Shown: positions 16,713 to 25,045 of the stretch, piece by piece
Position numbering within the stretch: position 1 is the first letter of the stretch
How the letters are laid out: each line of letters begins with the position of its first letter
From: Thermoanaerobacterales bacterium UBA4880
Lineage (GTDB): Bacteria > Bacillota > Thermoanaerobacteria > Thermoanaerobacterales > UBA4877
DNA length: 64,000 bases
Assembly (NCBI GenBank): GCA_002399285.1
Contig: DHDI01000014.1
Coordinates: 38,673 to 102,672 of the forward strand
Direction: 5' to 3'
The notes under the pieces: generated by a model
What the model saw: only the letters and a program-made list of their open reading frames with translations
What the model was told of the DNA's origin: nothing
Databases searched by the model: none
Program-made: the position numbers and the translations under genes

Positions 16713-17697
16713 CCGCCATTACCAGGCGGTTTTGTTTTTCCACCATGCCGGTACGTATCTTACCTTCATTTCCCTTATAAAATACCAATCTCCTGTTCAT
16801 CTTTTCATCCGTGCAAAAATTTTGTTTATATGATTCATTGCCCCTTAGAAAGTCGAATATGGTATCTCCCCTCTCTATGGACGTCTTGATCGCCATCCAA
16901 GTGATGAGATTCCCTATGCTCATGTTTTCATACCGGTCGTCAAACCCTCCGAGGTAGTAATAGGTCGAATCTCCTTTGTGGAAACAGTAGAGGACGGCCG
17001 CAATTTCCCCGTCTATTATGAGGCGGTGGAGGTCCAGATATCTCCTGTGAAAAAAATCCGACGAAACGTCCAGATGAAAATTTATAATACGGCTGCTTCT
17101 GAATGCTCCCGGGAGATGCCTTTTATGCCATCTCTTCTGGTGAAGTCCGATCATCTTCATCATTGTGGGCCTGATATCCTCATTCCGTGATACTATATCA
17201 TATACGACGTTATGATCCCGGTTTATCTTTCTCCAATAATACTCCATATTTTTTCTGAAGCGCTTATTCAATGCGGACATGTATTCGTCTACGTCATCGG
17301 GCAGTATGACATAGGGACATATGTCCCCGTTAAAGACCCTTTTATCAAAACCGCTTATTTCGCAGCCGGAAAATTGTTGGGTGACATTTCCCAGGTCCAG
17401 GAAGCTTATACGGTCGCCGGCCAGTTTGTCCGAAAGCGAGTCAAAAAACTCGGCTTCCCTTCCTTCTTTGATCAGAAAGCCAAGGTAATCGCCGTTATTA
17501 TAACCGATGAATCTCAGTCCGCCCCTGCCTATTACAAACGGCGCTATTCCATTATCGTCCGCATAGATATAAGGCGTCTTCTTCCAATATTTCAGCCAAT
17601 CGTAGTTCCATACCCATGTGGAAAACGGAGATATGCCGTTCTGAGACTCCATATCCTCCCACATCGTCTTTATATCTTTGATGTCCGCCGTTTGCAA
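16690..17697 (-). CDS. GNAT/BioF2-like acyltransferase (CelD-type)
   Basis: 335 residues resembling the BioF2-like (FemAB/CelD) acetyltransferase family: the N-terminal half contains WVWNYDWLKYW, and the second half has the typical sequence RKNMEYYWRKI followed by GEIAAVLYCFHKGDSTYYYL and a KTSIERGDTIFDFLRGNESYK segment. These enzymes transfer acyl or aminoacyl groups to polysaccharide or cell-wall precursors. The start is probably TTG at 17697, directly after the dedA-like stop (TGATTG). Its 3' end overlaps the PIG-L gene by 23 bases, and the two may act on the same envelope glycan. Confidence 0.75.
   Translation of the reverse strand: MQTADIKDIKTMWEDMESQNGISPFSTWVWNYDWLKYWKKTPYIYADDNGIAPFVIGRGGLRFIGYNNGDYLGFLIKEGREAEFFDSLSDKLAGDRISFLDLGNVTQQFSGCEISGFDKRVFNGDICPYVILPDDVDEYMSALNKRFRKNMEYYWRKINRDHNVVYDIVSRNEDIRPTMMKMIGLHQKRWHKRHLPGAFRSSRIINFHLDVSSDFFHRRYLDLHRLIIDGEIAAVLYCFHKGDSTYYYLGGFDDRYENMSIGNLITWMAIKTSIERGDTIFDFLRGNESYKQNFCTDEKMNRRLVFYKGNEGKIRTGMVEKQNRLVMAVKTHYEV
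16711..16740 (+). terminator. terminator of the PIG-L gene
   Basis: ACCGCC and GGCGGT pair around ATTACCA and are followed by TTTGTTTTT. It begins at the PIG-L stop codon and lies inside the 3' end of the convergent acetyltransferase gene. Confidence 0.8.
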
Positions 17698-18309
17698 TCA
17701 ATTATGCCCCTTTCTCATATATTTAAAAAATAACTTCCAAGCAAAATATATGACTGCTATTGCAGCGGCTAAGGCTGCCAGCTTATACCATACCGGCAGG
17801 CCCAAAAGCCATTTTATGTTGGCATAGGCATACACGCATACCAGCATCCAGAAAGTTGCCCAGGCGGCATCGCCTATGAGTGAAAAAAAAGCGTATGAGA
17901 TAACGTTCATTCTCATTATGCCCGCCGCCCATATGGCCGGCGTCCTCGTTATTCCTATCCACCGGCTTACCATGTTTACAAGGCCGCCGTATTTGTTGAA
18001 CCAGACCTCTACCTTATCCAGGTCTTCCTGCTTGACATGGAGATACCTGTTGAGCCTGTCCATGATGGGCCTGCCGCCGTAGTATCCGGCCGAATATGCC
18101 ATTATATTGCCCGACAGATTGCCGATCGTCGCTACAACTATGGAATAGACCAGGGACATCTTGTGAGCCTGCACAAAGTATGCCGCAGCCAAAAACAGCA
18201 GTTCGACCGGGCCGGGCATACCCGTGCCCTCTATGGCCAGGCCCACATACAGCCCCAAATAGCCATATTTTATTATGAGTTCATAGACGTAATTCCAAAC
18301 ACCCTGCAT
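17698..18309 (-). CDS. DedA/SNARE-associated family membrane protein
   Basis: 203 residues, four to five hydrophobic segments. The DedA signature is visible: E-GTGMPGPVELLFLAAAY near residue 27, then GNLSGNIMAYSAGYYGGRP and a RWIGITRTPAIWAAGIMRM segment containing the conserved arginines. Family members are thought to flip or recycle undecaprenyl phosphate or other lipids and to support membrane homeostasis. It is co-transcribed with the acyltransferase. Confidence 0.88.
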   Translation of the reverse strand: MQGVWNYVYELIIKYGYLGLYVGLAIEGTGMPGPVELLFLAAAYFVQAHKMSLVYSIVVATIGNLSGNIMAYSAGYYGGRPIMDRLNRYLHVKQEDLDKVEVWFNKYGGLVNMVSRWIGITRTPAIWAAGIMRMNVISYAFFSLIGDAAWATFWMLVCVYAYANIKWLLGLPVWYKLAALAAAIAVIYFAWKLFFKYMRKGHN

Positions 18310-18372
18310 TTATATGCCTGGCAGAGCCCGGCCGCACCTCTTTCCCTATTTGCGCAAGGCAAAATCCATGCC

Positions 18373-18951
18373 TTATTTTATTATTATGTGATGCTCCCTG
18401 CATCTGGCCTCATACCTGTCCATCCCGCCCACGAGAATAGTCGGGTCGTCCCAATGGGCCGGTTCGCCGTTTATTATCCTCTGGGTCATGATGGCGGCCT
18501 GGCCGCATACGGAGCATATGGCATAGAGCCTCTCGTCCTCGTCGGCTATGGCCAGAAGGTCGCCCATAGGTCCGAAGGTCTCGCCCCGGAAGTTCGTATC
18601 CAGTCCCGCCAAAATGGTCCTGTACCCCCTATGTATCAGCTCCTTGGACACCTCGACCATACCCATGTCCAAAAAATTTACTTCATCCACGCCGATAACA
18701 TCATAATGATTTCCGCCTGCCTCCTGATCGATCACGTATTTCAATATATCATAGGAGCTTTTGACCGGGATCGCTTCAAGCTTGATACCGTTGTGAGAGA
18801 CCACATGAGCCTCCTCATACCTGGTGTCGATCGCCGGTGTGAACAGCAGAAAAGTCTGCTTAGCATACTGTAAACGGTGCAGCCTCCTTATAAGCTCCTC
18901 CGTCTTCCCCGAAAACATACAGCCTCTTATAACCTCTAATTTCCCCGTCAT
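18373..18951 (-). CDS. tdk: thymidine kinase
   Basis: 192-residue type II thymidine kinase, phosphorylating thymidine with ATP in the salvage pathway. The P-loop is GCMFSGKTEEL (residues 10-20), the DxxF motif is DEVNF, the lasso segment and catalytic glutamate follow at VIGVDEVNFLD, and the zinc site is formed by CSVCG (about 147-151) and CREHH near the C-terminus. Start ATG follows GGGAGGAG. Confidence 0.95.
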   Translation of the reverse strand: MTGKLEVIRGCMFSGKTEELIRRLHRLQYAKQTFLLFTPAIDTRYEEAHVVSHNGIKLEAIPVKSSYDILKYVIDQEAGGNHYDVIGVDEVNFLDMGMVEVSKELIHRGYRTILAGLDTNFRGETFGPMGDLLAIADEDERLYAICSVCGQAAIMTQRIINGEPAHWDDPTILVGGMDRYEARCREHHIIIK

Positions 18952-19003
18952 TTATTATCTCCTCCCACTGATATATAATATCACATGAATTGCCAAAGCT
19001 AAA

Positions 19004-19030
19004 TATAAAAAAGCTGCCTTTTTGGCAGCT
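19004..19030 (-). terminator. terminator of the Etf/oxidoreductase operon
   Basis: AGCTGCC (19012-19018) and GGCAGCT (19024-19030) form a perfect stem with a five-base loop. On the minus strand the stem is followed by TTTTTTATATTT. It ends the unit 23396-19081. Confidence 0.85.
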
Positions 19031-19032
19031 AC

Positions 19033-19081
19033 AGGTTACAGACAAACTATCAGACCGTGACAAATCGTGCAATCGGTCTGC
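19033..19081 (+). repeat. dispersed intergenic repeat, copy D (short form)
   Basis: GGTTACAGACAAACTATCAG, ACCGTGACAAATCGTGCAAT, CGGTCTG. The arms CAGACCG and CGGTCTG make this short form a 30-base hairpin. It fills exactly the space between the oxidoreductase stop codon and the terminator, so it is transcribed in the 3' untranslated region. Confidence 0.75.
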
Positions 19082-20496
19082 TAATCAAATAACTTGCCGG
19101 GATTGAGTATCATATTGGGGTCAAAGGCCTTCTTTATCCTCTTCATGAGCTCTATCTCCTTCTGACCCAATACAAGGCCGACGTAGTCCTTCCTCTTTTG
19201 GCCGATGCCGTGCTCGCCGCTTATGGTGCCTCCCAGCTGTCCCGCTGCTTCATACATCTCGGGCAGCAGTTTATGAAGGGTATCATACCATTTCTCCAGA
19301 GACCAAACGGGGTCCTTCACCGGCGTCGCATGCAGGTTGCCGTCTCCGGCGTGCCCATAGCACGGGATGGAGACGCCGTATTTTGCCTGCAGCTGCTGCA
19401 GCCTCTCCATAAACTCCGGTATCTTCGATATTGGAACTACTATATCCTCTAAGCTCTGATGCGGGCTGACCAGTTTCCATGCCTCGGCTATGTTTCTCCT
19501 TATCCTCCACACCCTCTCTATGGTCGTGGCGTTATCGGCCACATACACCTCGATGGCGCCGTTTTTCATGCAGAGCTCGCCAATGGTCTCATACTGGCTT
19601 TCTATTATATCCATGTTGTCGCCGTCCAGCTCTATTAAGAGCATGGCCTTGGCATCCTGATATGGAAGGTGCTCGTTTAAATATTCGCAGGAGGCCGCAA
19701 ATGACAGCTCATCCATAAACTCTATGGAAGTGGGTATTATCTTACCGTTGGTCATTATCACCGGGACTATGTCTATGGCTTGCTTCACGTCCTTAAAGAG
19801 CACGAGAAGGTCCGCCTTAGCCACGGGCATGGGTTGAAGTTTGACGGTTATCTTGGTGAATATGCCCAACGTGCCCTCGGAGCCGACCATGAGGTGCAGA
19901 AGGTCATATCCGGTGACGTCCTTCATCCTCTTGCCGCCCAGTTCGATTATGTCCCCTTCGGGAGTCACCATCTCCAGGCCCATTATATACCTGGACGTCA
20001 CCCCGTACTTTACGGCCTTGCCGCCGCCGGCGTTTTCGGCCACGTTGCCGCCTATATAGCATGTCTCCACGCTCATGGGATAACCGGCATAGTACAGCCC
20101 GTAATCCTTTACGGCGTTGTTTATCTCATTGGTCACGACGCCCGGTTCCACCACCGCCATGAGGTTCTTGGTGTCTATCTCTAAGATCTTGTTCATCTTT
20201 TCCACGGATAAAACTATGCCGCCGCGGGCAGGCACGGCCCCGCCCGAAAGTCCGCTCCCCGCACCTCTCGGCGTCACGGGTATCATGTATTTATTGGCCA
20301 GCTTCATTATCTGCGATATCTGTTCGGCGCTCGACGGCTTTACCACCGCATCCGGCATGTGGGCATACTCCTTCTCCGAAACCTCGTCATGGGAGTATGT
20401 TTCCAGTGCCTCTTTATCTTCATATATCACATTTCTCTCTCCGGCGATCAGCCTTAATTCATTTGCTATCTCCTGCGTCACGGCGTTATATTTCAT
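19081..20496 (-). CDS. FAD-linked oxidoreductase, GlcD/LctD type
   Basis: 471-residue flavoprotein of the GlcD/D-lactate dehydrogenase family. The FAD-binding (PCMH) domain spans residues ~45-220 with PRGAGSGLSGGAVPARGG near 77-94 and GGNVAENAGGGKAVKYG near 148; the C-terminal substrate domain has CYGHAGDGNLH (about 388-398) and SGEHGIG near 430. It oxidises a 2-hydroxyacid such as lactate. The gene overlaps etfA by 11 bases and completes an EtfB-EtfA-GlcD order matching LctBCD of Acetobacterium, where the complex couples lactate oxidation with NAD to reduced ferredoxin oxidation. Substrate is inferred. Confidence 0.88.
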   Translation of the reverse strand: MKYNAVTQEIANELRLIAGERNVIYEDKEALETYSHDEVSEKEYAHMPDAVVKPSSAEQISQIMKLANKYMIPVTPRGAGSGLSGGAVPARGGIVLSVEKMNKILEIDTKNLMAVVEPGVVTNEINNAVKDYGLYYAGYPMSVETCYIGGNVAENAGGGKAVKYGVTSRYIMGLEMVTPEGDIIELGGKRMKDVTGYDLLHLMVGSEGTLGIFTKITVKLQPMPVAKADLLVLFKDVKQAIDIVPVIMTNGKIIPTSIEFMDELSFAASCEYLNEHLPYQDAKAMLLIELDGDNMDIIESQYETIGELCMKNGAIEVYVADNATTIERVWRIRRNIAEAWKLVSPHQSLEDIVVPISKIPEFMERLQQLQAKYGVSIPCYGHAGDGNLHATPVKDPVWSLEKWYDTLHKLLPEMYEAAGQLGGTISGEHGIGQKRKDYVGLVLGQKEIELMKRIKKAFDPNMILNPGKLFD

Positions 20497-21481
20497 CCTT
20501 TGCCGCCTCCAGTCTTTCGATCAGCGCGGGCACGACCTCATGCAGGTCGCCCACTATACTGAGATCGGATACCTTGAATATCTGGGCGTCGGGGTCCTTG
20601 TTCACCGATATTATGGTCCGCGACGTCTGCATGCCCGCCAAATGCTGTATGGAACCGGATATCCCCAGGGCAATATAGACCTTAGGATTGACGGTCTTGC
20701 CGCTTAGGCCTACCTGATGGGGGTAGGTCATCCACCCCCGGTCCACCACGTCGCGGGATGCTCCTACCGTTCCTCCCAGCAGCCCGGCCAGCTTAGACAC
20801 CAGTTTGAAATCGTCGGCCTTGCCGATGCCTCTTCCTCCCGATACCACAATATCGGCATCCTGTATGCCCGCGCCCTGAGTCTCGTCCTTGATATAGCCC
20901 AGCTTTTTCGTGGGAACGTCCTGCTCGGTGAGGGCTATATCCACATTTATAATCTCACCGGTCCGGGACTCGTCGGGCACAGCCGGCCGCGCCGAGTGCG
21001 GGCGCACCGTGGACATCTGCGGCCGTGCGGAGGTCCTAATGGTAGCCATGATATTGCCTCCTATGGCGGGCCGCGTCTGCAGCAGGCTGCCTTCCTCGTC
21101 AATGGCCAGGCCGGTGCAGTCCGCCGTCAGTCCGGTCTTAAGCCTCACGGCCGTATAGGGCATCAGCGTACGCCCCTGAGTCGTGGCAGGAGCAATGATC
21201 ATTTCCGGTTTATACCTCTTTATCAGTTCGATGAGCACCTTGGAATAGGGCTCCGTAAGGAAATCCTTCAGCAGGGGATCATCCACATAATACACCTTGT
21301 CCGCTCCCCTTTTGATGATCTCCCGTTTATCGTCCTCAGGCACTTTATAGCCCATGAGCACGGCGGATATGATGGAATCCGCGAGCTTACCCTTAAGATC
21401 CAGCGCCCTGGTCAGAAGTTCGTAGGTTACCTCGTTCACCCTGCCCTCCCGTACCTCCGAATATATCCATATCTCTTTCAA
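20486..21481 (-). CDS. etfA: electron transfer flavoprotein alpha subunit
   Basis: 331 residues. The N-terminal domain has GLTADCTGLAIDEEG, and the C-terminal FAD domain carries the family signature SGGRGIG (about 210), GASRDVVDRGWM and QVGLSGKTVNPKVYIALGIS, ending with VNKDPDAQIFKVSDL. It lacks the N-terminal ferredoxin-like extension that LctC-type EtfA proteins sometimes have. It pairs with the EtfB encoded 13 bases upstream and feeds electrons from the adjacent FAD enzyme. Confidence 0.95.
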   Translation of the reverse strand: MKEIWIYSEVREGRVNEVTYELLTRALDLKGKLADSIISAVLMGYKVPEDDKREIIKRGADKVYYVDDPLLKDFLTEPYSKVLIELIKRYKPEMIIAPATTQGRTLMPYTAVRLKTGLTADCTGLAIDEEGSLLQTRPAIGGNIMATIRTSARPQMSTVRPHSARPAVPDESRTGEIINVDIALTEQDVPTKKLGYIKDETQGAGIQDADIVVSGGRGIGKADDFKLVSKLAGLLGGTVGASRDVVDRGWMTYPHQVGLSGKTVNPKVYIALGISGSIQHLAGMQTSRTIISVNKDPDAQIFKVSDLSIVGDLHEVVPALIERLEAAKDEI

Positions 21482-21494
21482 ATTCAGCGCCTCC

Positions 21495-22289
21495 TCATAT
21501 TGCTGCTTTTTCCTTTAAAATGTCTATTATAGCGTCTACGGCCTGCGAAAGCGTCTTATCATCCTTTACCTCGATAATCCTGCCGTCTCTGGCGACCTTG
21601 GGTGTAAACGTCTTTACGACCCTGGTGGGCGAACCCTTAAGCCCCAGATTTGCCGCATCGGCCTCTATATCCTGCGCGGACCGTTTCCTTATATCCAGTT
21701 TCTTGGCTCTCTGCTTGCCGCCCAGGGTGGGCAGCCGCGGGTCGGATATTTCCTTTACGACGGTTATCAATGCGGGTGTGGGAAGCTCCAGCACCTCATA
21801 GCCGCCCTCTATAAGGCGGGTAGCCCTTATATGTCCGTCTTCGATTTCGACCTTACTGGTGAAGGTGGAGACGGGCAGGCCCAGCAAAGCGGCCAGGCCG
21901 GGCCCCACCTGCGCCGTATCGCCGTCGGTGGCCCTTTCGCCGCATATCACAAGATCAAAGGGCCGCAGTTTTTCCAGGGCCCGCGAAAGCGTATAGGACG
22001 TCGAGAAGGTATCTGCTCCCGCAAAGAGCCTGTCCGTGAGCAGCACCGCGTCGTCGCATCCCATGGCTATGGCCTCCTTCAAGGCATCCTGCGCCTTGGG
22101 CGGCCCCATGGACACCACTATGACCTCGCCCCCATACTGCTCTTTCAGTCTTACTCCCACTTCGATTGAGTACAGGTCCAAGGGGTTGATTATGCTCTCC
22201 ACCCCTTCCCTGACCATGGTGCCGGTCACGGGGTCCATCTTTACGTTGCTCGTTTCAGGCACCTGTTTGATAGGAATGATTATCCTCAT
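21495..22289 (-). CDS. etfB: electron transfer flavoprotein beta subunit
   Basis: 264 residues with the EtfB N-terminus MRIIIPIKQVPET, and the segment CGERATDGDTAQVGPGLAA (about 117-135), whose DGDTAQVGP sequence is characteristic of bifurcating-type EtfB that binds a second FAD instead of AMP. This supports electron confurcation or bifurcation by the EtfAB-oxidoreductase complex. Start ATG with a GGAGAGA ribosome-binding site; 13 bases separate it from etfA. Confidence 0.95.
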   Translation of the reverse strand: MRIIIPIKQVPETSNVKMDPVTGTMVREGVESIINPLDLYSIEVGVRLKEQYGGEVIVVSMGPPKAQDALKEAIAMGCDDAVLLTDRLFAGADTFSTSYTLSRALEKLRPFDLVICGERATDGDTAQVGPGLAALLGLPVSTFTSKVEIEDGHIRATRLIEGGYEVLELPTPALITVVKEISDPRLPTLGGKQRAKKLDIRKRSAQDIEADAANLGLKGSPTRVVKTFTPKVARDGRIIEVKDDKTLSQAVDAIIDILKEKAAI

Positions 22290-22342
22290 ATCGTCTCTCC
22301 TTTCAGAATCGAATATTTTAAAAACGCAAACGATATCCTCGA

Positions 22343-22370
22343 CCTGAGGCGGTTACAAAACCGCCTCAGG
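22343..22370. other. strong perfect hairpin between hydroxyacid dehydrogenase and etfB
   Basis: CCTGAGGCGGTT, four-base loop ACAA, AACCGCCTCAGG: a perfect 12-pair stem. On the minus strand it is not followed directly by a T-run, so it may attenuate rather than fully stop transcription between the dehydrogenase gene and the Etf operon, or stabilise the 3' end of the upstream message. Repeat copy E begins at its right edge. Confidence 0.7.
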
Positions 22371-22418
22371 CTGTAAACAAACCGGCAGGCAGTGACAAGT
22401 CATGCAATCGGTCTGCGG
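22369..22418 (+). repeat. dispersed intergenic repeat, copy E (short form)
   Basis: GGCTGTAAACAAACCGGCAG, GCAGTGACAAGTCATGCAAT, CGGTCTGCGG. It abuts a strong hairpin on the left and the stop codon of the minus-strand dehydrogenase on the right, the same arrangement as copy D. Confidence 0.75.
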
Positions 22419-22421
22419 CGA

Positions 22422-23396
22422 CTATCTTTCATAAAGTTCACCGTTAACTATATTGTCAGGCCTGCCGCCCTTCAATACGGCCAGGCAGTCATCCGCGACC
22501 ATCTCCGCCATCTTCTCCCTGGCCTCATATGTAGCGCTGCCTATATGCGGCTCCAAGACCACGTTTTCCATTTCCAGAAGTTCCGGTGAAACCGCAGGTT
22601 CATTCTCATAGACGTCCAGGCCTGCTCCGGCTATCCATCCCTGCTTCAGGGCCGCTGTCAGAGCGCTCTCATCCACGATCGGCCCGCGGGCCGTATTTAT
22701 CAGTATGCAACTGTCCTTCATCTTCTTAAATTGCTCTTCTCCCAGCATATGTCTCGTCTCGTCGGTGAGAGGCGCGTGAATGGATATAAAGTCCGACTGC
22801 GAAAGCAGCTCGTCAAGACCGGCATACTCGGCCCCCGCCTTCTTTTCCTCCTGCTGCGATAACCTGTGCCTCTTATAATAGACGACGTGCATGTCGAAGC
22901 CGGAAGCTCTTTTGGCTACGGCGCTCCCTATTCTGCCCATGCCTATTATGCCCAAGGTCTTACCGGCAAACTCGTATCCCAGCATCAGCTTCGGACCCCA
23001 GCAGCGAAACTTCCCCGCCCGGAGATATCTGTCCCCCTCCGCCGTTCTCCTGGATACGGCCATCAAAAGCGCCCAGGCCAGGTCGGCGGTAGCATTGGTA
23101 AGCACGCCGGGAGTATTGGTAACGGCAATGCCTCTTGACGTCGCCGTCTTAATATCTATGTTATTGAATCCCACGGCATAGTTGGAAATTACCTTAAGAT
23201 CATGCGCGGCATTGATGACCTCCGCATCTATCGGGTCGTCCAGCATGGATATCAGGCCGTCCTTATCCTTTATCCTATCTATGATCTCCTGCTTAGTCAG
23301 CTTGGTCTCCTCAGAGACGTATTCAAGATCGACCCCTCTTTTAAGTTTTTCCATAGCCGGCCCGGGCATTTCCCTGGTCAGAAGAACCTTAAACAT
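22422..23396 (-). CDS. D-isomer specific 2-hydroxyacid dehydrogenase
   Basis: 324-residue NAD(P)-dependent dehydrogenase of the glyoxylate/hydroxypyruvate reductase type. The nucleotide-binding loop is GIIGMGRIGSAVAKR (about 149-163), the catalytic arginine lies in INTARGPIVDE, the glutamate in LDVYENEP and the histidine in EPHIGSATYEAR. I place the start at ATG 23396 behind GAGGGGGA; the frame extends another 65 codons upstream but those are AT-rich and lack a ribosome-binding site. It could supply or consume the 2-hydroxyacid handled by the downstream Etf-linked enzyme. Confidence 0.92.
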   Translation of the reverse strand: MFKVLLTREMPGPAMEKLKRGVDLEYVSEETKLTKQEIIDRIKDKDGLISMLDDPIDAEVINAAHDLKVISNYAVGFNNIDIKTATSRGIAVTNTPGVLTNATADLAWALLMAVSRRTAEGDRYLRAGKFRCWGPKLMLGYEFAGKTLGIIGMGRIGSAVAKRASGFDMHVVYYKRHRLSQQEEKKAGAEYAGLDELLSQSDFISIHAPLTDETRHMLGEEQFKKMKDSCILINTARGPIVDESALTAALKQGWIAGAGLDVYENEPAVSPELLEMENVVLEPHIGSATYEAREKMAEMVADDCLAVLKGGRPDNIVNGELYER

Positions 23397-23616
23397 AAGC
23401 AAATCCCCCTCAGCTTTATTTATAAATATATTATAGCAAAAATAGCCATAAAAAGCGCAGTCGGCTAATATAAACCGCAAAAATTTACAATCATACACCA
23501 GTTTTAAAAAAACTATATGCGATTGATCAAAATAAGATAGTAAGTAACGGCATTGATCAAAATAATCCTGATATAAACTATCATGGCACATAGTATTATT
23601 AACTGCTAATCGGAAT

Positions 23617-23775
23617 GTGTATTAATAGTTAACAATGGTGTCAAATATTATTAATACAAGTAAAGAAACATAGAGTATGTGTTTAAAAAGCTAAATTTTA
23701 TTTACCAAGTGTCAAAAAACATTGTAACTAGAACTCCTATATAATTAATCGTACTATAATTTAGATACATAGAAC
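23617..23775 (+). promoter_or_regulatory. duplicated promoter region, copy 1 (upstream of SIS gene)
   Basis: This ~160-base AT-rich segment is clearly similar to 26395-26553 upstream of the LevR-like regulator. Shared blocks include AAGCTAAATTYTATTTRCYA, a GTGTYAAATATTATTRAYAC dyad, and TATAATTAATCRTACTATAA near the start. The last block carries a TATAAT -10 (23755-23760); no good -35 is visible, suggesting activator dependence. The GTGTYAA elements are candidate regulator sites. Confidence 0.7.
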
Positions 23776-23795
23776 AAAGGAGGGAGAATGTAAAA

Positions 23796-24860
23796 ATGCT
23801 TACTATGGAACAATGTATACGAGAAACGCCAAAAAGGTTATTGGGTATTCTTAATAATCACGTAAATTTATTTAGTAAAATCGCTGAGAATAATTTTCAT
23901 CGAATTATAATCAGTGGATCCGGATCAAGCTACCACGCCGGAGCAGCGGCTAAAGAATGCATGATCAAATATATGAAAATCCCGGTAGAAGTTTTATATC
24001 CCTTTGAAATGGAATCTTATGTCTTTGAAGATCCCAAAAAGACACTTTTTATTGGCGTCTCACAAAGTGGAACGAGCCTTAGCACATATCGTGCTATGAA
24101 AAGAGCCAAGGAATACGGCTGTATTACAGCTTCAATGTCCGGCAGAGATGATAAATCCGTTATCTTAAACGAAGTTGCAGATTATATTTTAACTGTAGAC
24201 TGCGGTGAAGAAGGGGATTTACAGCCAAAAACAAAGGGTATGCTTTGTACTATTGCAGATTTGATGTTGCTAGGTATTTATTGGGCCAAAAAAAATAATA
24301 AAATTGTCGAAGATGAATACAGTACATTCATATCTGATTTTAAAGATGTATCGGATAATTTGACAACAATTATTAATGATTCAGATGTATGGATCAAAAA
24401 ATATGGAAATATTTTGGCTGATTCACAGGATATACGCATTATTGGTACAAGGGACGTATATGGCATAACATTGGAAGCCAGTCTGAAATTAATTGAAACA
24501 CTTAGAGTACCGGTAAGCGGGTATGAGTTTGAAGAATTTACACATGGCATTTATAATGCTATTAATGAAACATCGCTTGTATTTTTATTGAATACAAACG
24601 TAGAGCCCAGAGTTGCCACATTAAAAAAAGTATTATCTCAATGGTCTAAGAATATCATTGTAGTTGGTAAAAATGCTGCGGATGATATGGATTTCTATGT
24701 AAATAGCTTAGAAAAAGAAGACTTTTTATCATTTGAGTATATATTATTATTTTTTATGATCTGTGAAAAGGTATCATTTTTAAAGGGTATAGATATTCAG
24801 TTAACTAAGGATACAACATTTCATGCAAAATTAGGTACTAAAATTCTAAGGGATGAATAA
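23796..24860 (+). CDS. SIS-domain sugar-phosphate isomerase/deglycase
   Basis: 354 residues with two SIS domains in the GlmS-isomerase/FrlB style. The first has ISGSGSSYHAGAAAKE (about 38-53) and GVSQSGTSLSTYRAMK; the second runs from about 200 with IIGTRDVYGITLEASLKLIE and ends at a lysine-containing tail (KLGTKILRDE). The ESLKLxE and EEFTHG-type motif (YEFEEFTHG) are shared with fructoselysine- and glucoselysine-6-phosphate deglycases. It has low GC and the same promoter as the PTS regulator at 26571, so it likely belongs to that PTS system although a reductase gene separates them. Exact substrate unknown. Confidence 0.82.
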   Translation: MLTMEQCIRETPKRLLGILNNHVNLFSKIAENNFHRIIISGSGSSYHAGAAAKECMIKYMKIPVEVLYPFEMESYVFEDPKKTLFIGVSQSGTSLSTYRAMKRAKEYGCITASMSGRDDKSVILNEVADYILTVDCGEEGDLQPKTKGMLCTIADLMLLGIYWAKKNNKIVEDEYSTFISDFKDVSDNLTTIINDSDVWIKKYGNILADSQDIRIIGTRDVYGITLEASLKLIETLRVPVSGYEFEEFTHGIYNAINETSLVFLLNTNVEPRVATLKKVLSQWSKNIIVVGKNAADDMDFYVNSLEKEDFLSFEYILLFFMICEKVSFLKGIDIQLTKDTTFHAKLGTKILRDE

Positions 24861-24909
24861 CGTTTTATGTTAAATCACCCAAAATAGATAAAAAGTCGAT
24901 CTAAGCACT

Positions 24910-24955
24910 ATAAAAACACTCTTATCAAAGATTTATGGTAAAGAGCGTTTTTTTA
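24910..24955 (+). terminator. terminator of the SIS gene
   Basis: AAAACACTCTTA and TAAAGAGCGTTTTTTT pair imperfectly around a long loop, with a seven-T tail at 24947-24954. It separates the SIS gene from the convergent reductase. Confidence 0.7.
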
Positions 24956-25045
24956 GGTATAAATGATACTATGATAAATCTCCCGAGCGGTTACACCTTT
25001 TGTCGACTTTACACCGCCTCCGTACAGATACAAATTCGTTATTGA

